A stretch of 6,182 nt of DNA from K189A clade bacterium (GTDB lineage: Bacteria > Pseudomonadota > Gammaproteobacteria > Pseudomonadales > Azotimanducaceae), in contig RKSB01000026.1 in assembly GCA_007571095.1 (NCBI GenBank), positions 1-6,182 of the forward strand, written 5' to 3'. Shown piece after piece: positions 1-4,019 of this stretch. The translations under genes were made by a program, and so were the position numbers. Under the pieces are notes generated by a model. That model worked only from the letters and a program-made list of their open reading frames with translations, had not been told where the DNA came from and searched no databases. Within the stretch, counting starts at the first letter, position 1, and each line of letters starts with the position of its first letter.

Positions 1-3
1 ACT

Positions 4-66
4 TTCGACTGTTTCCAATGCGAACAGATATCGACTCCCCTGCCCGTCCTCTGGAAAACAGTCGAA
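4..66. repeat. Inverted repeat, 11 bp perfect arms extended to 13 bp with one bulge
   Basis: TTCGACTGTTT at 4-14 is the exact reverse complement of AAACAGTCGAA at 56-66. Two further pairs (CC 15-16 with GG 53-54) follow after a single bulged A at 55. The interior is 36 bases. Neither strand has a T run after the arm, so it is not an intrinsic terminator. It could be a regulator binding site with two half sites, or an RNA stem. An 11-bp perfect arm this close together is unlikely by chance. Confidence 0.55.
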
Positions 67-123
67 CACAGGGTCAGGCCAGTCGACAAGTTAAAGGGGG
101 GAAGGGGGAGAAGTCTCACACAA

Positions 124-142
124 AGAAGAGAGAATCTCTTTT
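124..142 (+). other. Small AT-rich hairpin, weak terminator candidate
   Basis: AAGAGA (126-131) and TCTCTT (135-140) are perfect complements around a GAA loop. The stem extends by a G-T and an A-T pair to 124-142, and the right arm ends in TTTT. This resembles a rightward intrinsic terminator but the stem is GC-poor. If a gene ends left of the window it could serve that gene. Low certainty. Confidence 0.25.
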
Positions 143-225
143 CAGCTTTTCGTAATTCAATGCTCTAATGTTTCATAAAGAGGACAGGTCGAACTACCGA
201 CAACGGGAACAGGCGAGCATGGTCG

Positions 226-247
226 AAAAAACAAGACTCTCGTCTTG
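226..247 (-). terminator. Minus-strand intrinsic terminator candidate with GNRA tetraloop and T6
   Basis: Read on the minus strand, CAAGAC (247-242) and GTCTTG (237-232) form a perfect 6-bp stem closed by a GAGA loop, a GNRA-type tetraloop. It is followed directly by six T residues (complement of A at 226-231). This is the classic form of a factor-independent terminator. The puzzle is what it terminates: the only gene to its right runs on the plus strand, so it would end a leftward transcript starting inside 248-434 or reading antisense from the dehydrogenase gene. Confidence 0.5.
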
Positions 248-283
248 CCAAAATGGCATGAGCCGAAAAAGCCCGGCTCGATG
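246..283. repeat. Two further hairpins directly beside the terminator stem
   Basis: TGCCA (246-250) and TGGCA (254-258) pair around an AAA loop. Next, CATGAGCCG (257-265) pairs with CGGCTC (274-279) plus ATG (281-283), with one bulged G at 280 and an 8-base loop. With the stem at 232-247 this makes three consecutive inverted repeats in about 52 bases. The stems touch or share one or two bases, so not all can be fully formed at once. They could be a structured RNA end or protein-binding sites. Confidence 0.45.
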
Positions 284-344
284 CAGAGACGACGAACAAG
301 GAAGAACCGAGTGACTCAGGCAAGGACTGTGGTAAGGTGGTTAT

Positions 345-388
345 GGTAAATCGGGTTACCGGTCGAACAGTCGCCGTTATCCCGATTT
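345..388 (+). promoter_or_regulatory. Overlapping, mutually exclusive inverted repeats in the dehydrogenase upstream region
   Basis: GGTAA (345-349) and TTACC (356-360) form an inverted repeat with a 6-base centre. AAATCGGG (348-355) is also the exact complement of CCCGATTT (381-388), which is followed by one more T. The two pairings share 348-355, so in RNA only one could form. As DNA, the GGTAA-N6-TTACC element looks like a dimeric regulator operator 75 to 90 bases before the start codon. I cannot tell an operator from an RNA switch. Confidence 0.35.
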
Positions 389-421
389 TGCCAGCCTTTC
401 ACCTTGAACCACCCAACAACT

Positions 422-426
422 GGAGA
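422..426 (+). promoter_or_regulatory. Ribosome binding site of the acyl-CoA dehydrogenase
   Basis: GGAGA lies 8 bases before the ATG at 435, a normal Shine-Dalgarno position, and supports that start over later internal ATGs. Confidence 0.7.
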
Positions 427-434
427 CTTAGCTT

Positions 435-1700
435 ATGAACCTGGGTATATCAGATCGAGTCAAGCCCCTGCTTGAAGACATTCGGGCGTTTATCGACAAA
501 TATGTCGTTCCTCATGAAGCGACCTTTCGAGATCAGGTCGAACAGGGCGGTCGCTGGTGCGAAACAGCCGTCATGGAGGAATTGAAGGCAGCCGCCAAAG
601 AAAAGGGATTGTGGAATTTCTTCCTGCCGGAATCAGAACGAGGGTTTGGTCTGACCAATGTCGACTATGCCCACCTTGCAGAAGTGATGGGGCAATACCC
701 GCTGAGTTCCGAGGCCTTCAACTGTGCTGCTCCTGATACAGGCAACATGGAGGTTTTGGAACGTTACGGCTCCGAAGAGCAGAAGGAACAATGGTTAAAG
801 CCCCTGCTGGACGGCAAAATTCGGTCCGCTTTTGCGATGACAGAGCCCTATTCCGCTTCTTCAGATGCCACCAATATCAGCCTGGAGGCTCGGCTTGACG
901 GCGATGAATGGGTTCTGAACGGCGAAAAATGGTGGACCTCGGGTATTGGTGATCCTCGCTGCAAGGTGATGATTGTGATGTGTGTTACCGAGCCGGATGC
1001 ACCCAAGCATTCTCGCCAGTCACAGATACTGGTACCAGTGGAAACAGCCGGTGTCGAAGTGTTGCAGATGCTGCATGTCTTTGGCTTCGACGACGCCCCT
1101 CATGGCCACGGCCATGTCCGCTTTACCAATGTACGTGTACCCAAAGAAAGCATCATTCTGGGTTCAGGAAGAGGGTTTGAAATTGCCCAGGGCCGCCTGG
1201 GTCCGGGTCGAATACACCACTGTATGCGTAGCATTGGAGTGGCCGAAAGGGCACTCTCCCTGATGTGTAAACGCAGCATATCCAGAGTGGCTTTTGGCAA
1301 ACCGCTGGCGGATCTGGGCGGTAACTACGACAAGATAGCCGATGCCAGAATCAACATCGAAATGGCTCGATTGCTCACCTTGAAGGCAGCCTGGATGATG
1401 GACACTGTCGGCAACAAGGTGGCTCGCAGCGAGATTGCCCAGATCAAGGTCGCAGTGCCCAACATAGCACTCAGGATCATCGACGATGCCATTCAGATAC
1501 ATGGTGGAGCCGGCGTATCGCAGGTGTTCCCACTGTCGAGAATGTACGCCTCCATGCGCACACTGCGGCTGGCGGACGGCCCGGATGAAGTCCACCGCAG
1601 GGCTGTCGCCAGAATGGAGATTGGTCAGTACAGTGCGAGTGACTCAGTGGTACCTGAAGAATTTGCCCATGGCAACCCGCTCAGACTGGGCATGGGCTAA
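435..1700 (+). CDS. Acyl-CoA dehydrogenase family protein, ACAD10/11-like
   Basis: A 421-residue soluble flavoenzyme of the acyl-CoA dehydrogenase fold, expected to use FAD to form an alpha,beta double bond in an acyl-CoA and pass electrons to electron-transfer flavoprotein. Visible family signatures are FAMTEP (133-138) with SDATN (143-147), NGEKWWTSG (162-170), GRLGPGRIHH (253-262), RVAFGKP (284-290), QIHGGAG (354-360) and LRLADGPDEVHRRA (377-390). The N-terminal helical domain covers about 1-130, the beta domain 131-240 and the C-terminal helical domain 250-400. The ADGPDEVH motif puts Asp381 where MCAD has its catalytic Glu, and SSDATN plus GPGRIHH recall the ACAD10/11 group, linked to 4-hydroxyacyl-CoA metabolism. 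No kinase-like partner, which is fused in human ACAD10/11, lies next to it here. Length is normal for a stand-alone enzyme. The substrate cannot be read from the sequence; the subgroup call rests on remembered motifs. Confidence 0.93.
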   Translation: MNLGISDRVKPLLEDIRAFIDKYVVPHEATFRDQVEQGGRWCETAVMEELKAAAKEKGLWNFFLPESERGFGLTNVDYAHLAEVMGQYPLSSEAFNCAAPDTGNMEVLERYGSEEQKEQWLKPLLDGKIRSAFAMTEPYSASSDATNISLEARLDGDEWVLNGEKWWTSGIGDPRCKVMIVMCVTEPDAPKHSRQSQILVPVETAGVEVLQMLHVFGFDDAPHGHGHVRFTNVRVPKESIILGSGRGFEIAQGRLGPGRIHHCMRSIGVAERALSLMCKRSISRVAFGKPLADLGGNYDKIADARINIEMARLLTLKAAWMMDTVGNKVARSEIAQIKVAVPNIALRIIDDAIQIHGGAGVSQVFPLSRMYASMRTLRLADGPDEVHRRAVARMEIGQYSASDSVVPEEFAHGNPLRLGMG

Positions 1701-1803
1701 GCTCAAGATTCCCGGGGCAGGTTTTGTGCACTCGAAACAATGACGCACCGCCTGGAATCCTCCTGGTTGCAGACTTTTTCGACCGACTCAGAGCCATAGA
1801 GCC

Positions 1804-2625
1804 ATGCTGATCCTGCTTTCGCCGGCCAAAAATCTGAGCGAGGACATTCAGCTCAAGTGTGCCGATTACACTCAGCCCGAGTTTCTGGATTCGGCTCAAA
1901 CACTGATGGGCCATTTGCGCTGCCAATCGCCCGCCCAACTGATGAAACTGATGTCCATCAGTCGAAAACTGGCCGACCTCAATTATTCGCGGCACCAGAA
2001 CTGGCGAGAGACTTCGCCAGAGACTTTGAATAATTCGACTTCCCGGCCTGCCCTGGCCATGTTCAAAGGAGATGTTTATCTCGGACTCAAGGCCTGGGAA
2101 CTCACTCAACAGCAGCTTGCGTGGGCACAGGATCACCTTCGCATCCTGTCGGGCCTGTACGGCATACTCAGACCTCTGGATCAAATTCAGCCCTACCGAC
2201 TGGAGATGGGTACGGCCCTCCAACTGGGCGGAACGATCGGCCTCTACGACTTCTGGAAAAACAGGCTGACCGACTCGCTCAATCGCACGTTGCAAGAGTC
2301 CGGCTCAAAAGGACAGCCGGCCAGCGTTATCAACCTGGCTTCCAACGAATACTTTGCGGCTATTCAGCCGAAAGCCATCAAGGCACCGGTCATCAGCCCG
2401 AAGTTTCTGGAATGGCGTTCGGGTCGGTTTCGCTTCATCAGCTTTTCAGCCAAACGTGCTCGCGGCATCATGGCCAACTTCATTGTCAGAAAGCAGATCA
2501 CCGACTCCGGGCAAATAAAGACTTTTGCCGAAGAGGGATATCAATTTAACCCTGAACTCACAGCAGAGCGGGCAAAGGGTGATTCGCAAGAGGACCAGTG
2601 GTTCTTCACCAGAACCATTGCCTGA
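1804..2625 (+). CDS. yaaA: Peroxide stress protein YaaA (DUF328/UPF0246)
   Basis: A 273-residue cytoplasmic protein with the YaaA signature along its full length: MLILLSPAKN at the start, FKGDVY (87-92), HLRILSGLYGILRPLD (111-126), QPYRLEMG (129-136), VINLASNEYF (175-184), SFSAKRARGIM (213-223) and GYQFN (245-249). E. coli YaaA (about 258 residues) is induced by peroxide through OxyR and lowers free intracellular iron, limiting Fenton damage; a DNA-binding activity has been described for the family. The start is fixed by the conserved MLI-SPAK opening, although the upstream sequence has only a weak TAGAG two bases before ATG. The extra length comes from an insert near 163-173 and a charged segment near 251-265. 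It is the first gene of a likely three-gene cluster, 103 bases after the dehydrogenase. I found no clear OxyR site or promoter in that gap. Confidence 0.96.
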   Translation: MLILLSPAKNLSEDIQLKCADYTQPEFLDSAQTLMGHLRCQSPAQLMKLMSISRKLADLNYSRHQNWRETSPETLNNSTSRPALAMFKGDVYLGLKAWELTQQQLAWAQDHLRILSGLYGILRPLDQIQPYRLEMGTALQLGGTIGLYDFWKNRLTDSLNRTLQESGSKGQPASVINLASNEYFAAIQPKAIKAPVISPKFLEWRSGRFRFISFSAKRARGIMANFIVRKQITDSGQIKTFAEEGYQFNPELTAERAKGDSQEDQWFFTRTIA

Positions 2626-2642
2626 AGTCAGAAAGAAAGCCG

Positions 2643-3416
2643 GTGAGCAGTGTTACTCACACTATTGACCAGGGCATCGGCATTCTGTGTCTGAACCGGC
2701 CTTCGGCCTACAATGCCCTGTCTCTGGAGTTGATTGAAAGCCTGATCGACCAGTTCGAAAGCCTGGGTCAGAATCAGCGAGTCAAGGCAATCCTTCTGCA
2801 CGGAGCCGGTAGAGGCTTCTGCGCCGGCCATGACCTCAAGCAACTCAAAGCCCATCAGTCGAAGGCCTATTACGAAAATGTATTCACTCGTTGCAGCCGG
2901 TTGATGATGACTCTCCAGAAAATTCGACCACCGGTGATTGCGGCGGTTCACGGCATGGCCACGGCTGCCGGCTGTCAACTGGTGGCAAGCTGTGATCTGG
3001 CAGTGGCCTCGGAAAATGCGAGATTTGCCACGCCCGGAGTGAATATCGGGCTTTTCTGCTCAACTCCCATGGTCGCACTCACCCGTAACATAGCCGCCAA
3101 AAACGCGATGGAGATGTTGCTGACCGGAGACCCTGTGGATGCCGAGACCGCTCGCTCCATCGGTCTTGTCAATCGAGTGGCAGCCGAGGGTGAGCATCTG
3201 CAGGAGGCACTGGCACTCGCCGAAAAAATCGTCCGCAAGTCACCTGTGGCACTGGCCACAGGCAAGGAAGCCTTCTACCGCCAGAGTGCCATGACCACTG
3301 AAGAGGCTTACGCTTACTGCAGCCGAGTCATGACTCACAATATGCTGACTTCGGATGCCCAGGAAGGTATTTCGGCACAACTGGAAAAACGTTCGGCAAA
3401 ATGGCCGGAACGCTGA
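2643..3416 (+). CDS. Enoyl-CoA hydratase/isomerase (crotonase) family protein, ECHDC3-like
   Basis: A 257-residue crotonase-fold protein, using the GTG at 2643, which lies 17 bases after the yaaA stop and gives the normal family N-terminus (MSSVTHTIDQGIGILCLNRP). An earlier in-frame GTG at 2598 would overlap yaaA and add 15 unrelated residues. The oxyanion-hole segments are present: GFCAGHDL (58-65) and GMATAAGCQL (104-113). Aligned to rat mitochondrial hydratase, catalytic Glu144 falls on Gln112 and Glu164 on Gly132, so classical hydration is unlikely. The stretches ATAAGCQLVASCDLAVAS (106-123) and FATPGVNIGLFCSTP (128-142) closely match human ECHDC3 as I recall it, a family without a settled reaction. 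It may act on a CoA thioester by another chemistry, such as isomerisation, thioester hydrolysis or binding. Only a weak purine-rich stretch precedes the GTG, so translation may be coupled to yaaA. Confidence 0.93.
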   Translation: MSSVTHTIDQGIGILCLNRPSAYNALSLELIESLIDQFESLGQNQRVKAILLHGAGRGFCAGHDLKQLKAHQSKAYYENVFTRCSRLMMTLQKIRPPVIAAVHGMATAAGCQLVASCDLAVASENARFATPGVNIGLFCSTPMVALTRNIAAKNAMEMLLTGDPVDAETARSIGLVNRVAAEGEHLQEALALAEKIVRKSPVALATGKEAFYRQSAMTTEEAYAYCSRVMTHNMLTSDAQEGISAQLEKRSAKWPER

Positions 3417-3421
3417 CTCAC

Positions 3422-3428
3422 AAGGAGG
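3422..3428 (+). promoter_or_regulatory. Strong ribosome binding site of the DUF1244 gene
   Basis: A full AAGGAGG consensus sits 5 bases before ATG 3434. It decides the start: an earlier in-frame ATG at 3401 overlaps the crotonase gene and has no such site. Confidence 0.85.
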
Positions 3429-3433
3429 TAACC

Positions 3434-3673
3434 ATGGCACAGACTGACAAAATCGAGGCAGCGGTCTTTCGGCAGCTGATTCGTCATCTCGATGAGCACA
3501 AGGAGGTACAGAACATTGATCTGATGAATCTGGCCGGATTTTGCCGCAACTGCCTGGCCAAGTGGTATGTCAGTTCAGCCGAAGAAGAAGGTCAGACTCT
3601 GACCTACGAACAGGCCAGAGAAATCATCTACGGCATGCCCTACAGTCAGTGGAAGGAAAAGTTCCAGACCTGA
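3434..3673 (+). CDS. DUF1244 (SMc04008-like) small protein of unknown function
   Basis: A 79-residue hydrophilic, mostly helical-looking cytoplasmic protein that matches the DUF1244 family, known from Sinorhizobium SMc04008 and common in proteobacteria. Recognisable parts are an N-terminal helix with Phe-Arg-Gln-Leu (12-15), the core NLAGFCRNCLAKWY (32-45) with a Cys-x-x-Cys pair at 37 and 40, and the C-terminal AREIIYGMPYSQWK (61-74). The length is close to the usual one for the family, so it appears complete. It begins 17 bases after the crotonase stop and is probably translated from the same mRNA. No reaction is known for the family. The CxxC could bind metal or be redox-active, but a lone pair is thin evidence. 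Its stop codon lies in a palindrome shared with the opposing gene. Confidence 0.9.
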   Translation: MAQTDKIEAAVFRQLIRHLDEHKEVQNIDLMNLAGFCRNCLAKWYVSSAEEEGQTLTYEQAREIIYGMPYSQWKEKFQT

Positions 3674-3679
3674 ATTCAG
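3670..3679. repeat. 10-bp palindrome containing the stop codons of two convergent genes
   Basis: CTGAATTCAG is a perfect palindrome. It contains TGA of the DUF1244 gene (3671-3673) and, on the other strand, TGA of the small membrane protein gene (3676-3678). It is followed by TTTT on the plus strand, but the stem is too short to be a confident terminator. Confidence 0.6.
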
Positions 3680-3909
3680 TTTTCATGCCTGCGGCTGGCC
3701 CGAAAGCGGCGGTAAACAAAAACCGTTGCAGGTACCACCGAAGCCAGTGCAATCAACACCAGCATAAGCAGAAGGCTACCGTAAACCTGATCCAGAAAAT
3801 CCTCTGAATCCGGTTTCCAGGCAACCCACACGCCCCAGACAGCGGCTGCTGATAACAGGATCATTGCCAGGCTGAAGCGAAGGTTTCCTCGACCGAAAAG
3901 ACGATACAT
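3676..3909 (-). CDS. Small hypothetical membrane protein with two predicted transmembrane helices
   Basis: I do not recognise this 77-residue protein. It has a basic N-terminus (MYRLFGRGNLRF), a hydrophobic helix at about 13-31, a short acidic loop (DSEDFLD, 34-40), a second helix at about 43-66 and a strongly basic tail (RRFRASRRHEN). By the positive-inside rule both ends should be cytoplasmic, with the acidic loop outside. This coherent topology is the main reason to believe it is real. The start is ATG at 3909, with only a GAGAGA stretch very close upstream, so the ribosome site is weak. It converges with DUF1244, two bases apart, and is divergent from the protease gene, sharing the 109-base region 3910-4018. 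No function can be inferred. Confidence 0.65.
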   Translation of the reverse strand: MYRLFGRGNLRFSLAMILLSAAAVWGVWVAWKPDSEDFLDQVYGSLLLMLVLIALASVVPATVFVYRRFRASRRHEN

Positions 3910-3983
3910 TCTCTCGACTCAATCCAGCTAAAATTCCGGCTCACTTCACAAGACTACCAGCGATTCGGCGAAAAGAGGGATAA

Positions 3984-4019
3984 ATGGGTATAATGTCGCT
4001 TCGCCCTCCCCGAAAATAA
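3984..4019 (+). CDS. Possible 11-codon leader reading frame overlapping the protease start
   Basis: ATG at 3984 opens MGIMSLRPPRK and ends in TAA at 4017-4019, whose last A is the first base of the protease ATG (TAATG). GAGGG at 3975-3979 lies 4 bases upstream, a better Shine-Dalgarno match than anything before the protease ATG itself. This arrangement would allow translational coupling. It requires transcription to begin upstream of about 3970, so it conflicts with the TATAAT at 3989 acting as the promoter. It may be chance. Confidence 0.25.
   Translation: MGIMSLRPPRK
3989..3994 (+). promoter_or_regulatory. Perfect -10 box (TATAAT), candidate prc promoter
   Basis: A consensus TATAAT lies 24 bases before ATG 4019 and would place transcription start near 4001, leaving an 18-base leader with no Shine-Dalgarno sequence. 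The -35 side is poor: the best candidate, TTCGGC at 3964-3969, needs a 19-base spacer. It is thus a possible but unproven promoter. Confidence 0.4.

Larger units (their letters stand above)
1..434. other. Non-coding region with several inverted repeats, upstream of the acyl-CoA dehydrogenase gene
   Basis: I see no supportable gene here. All three forward frames run open for roughly 90 to 165 bases from the left edge, but none gives a recognisable protein, so a gene tail entering from the left cannot be shown. The region holds an imperfect 13-bp inverted repeat (4-16 with 53-66), a purine tract with runs of six and five G (96-108), a small AT-rich hairpin (126-140), three hairpins in a row (232-283) and two overlapping inverted repeats close to the dehydrogenase (345-360, and 348-355 with 381-388). 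The tetramer TCGA is frequent throughout. I could not identify a convincing sigma-70 promoter for the downstream gene. Confidence 0.6.

Noticed and set aside
1..168. Possible 3' end of a rightward gene entering from the left (frame 1 open to TAA at 166-168)
   Set aside because: The other two forward frames are also open for 30 to 50 codons, and the translation shows no family motif or plausible codon pattern.
168..314. A 48-codon plus-strand frame beginning MFHKEDRSNYRQ
   Set aside because: It has no ribosome site, a charged and cysteine-containing composition without any recognisable pattern, and runs through the hairpin cluster. Most likely chance.
1..434. LexA-type operator suggested by repeated CGAAC strings
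   Set aside because: The strings do not occur as CGAAC-N4-GTTCG, as GAAC-N7-GAAC direct repeats, or as the gammaproteobacterial CTGT-N8-ACAG form.
1164..1595. Long minus-strand frame opposite the dehydrogenase gene
   Set aside because: Shadow of a strongly conserved coding sequence. Its translation has no recognisable domain.
1701..1803. Promoter or terminator between the dehydrogenase and yaaA
   Set aside because: No stem followed by T residues and no properly spaced -35/-10 pair could be found. TTGCAG at 1767-1772 lacks a matching -10.
1681..2295. 204-codon minus-strand frame opposite yaaA
   Set aside because: It lies across the yaaA coding region and the preceding gap, and has no domain or ribosome site. 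The plus-strand YaaA motifs are unambiguous.
2598..2642. Earlier GTG start for the crotonase gene
   Set aside because: It would overlap yaaA by 28 bases and add 15 residues that do not match the family. The GTG at 2643 gives the usual length and N-terminus.
3401..3433. Earlier ATG start for the DUF1244 protein
   Set aside because: It overlaps the end of the crotonase gene. The consensus AAGGAGG just before 3434 and the family length favour the later start.
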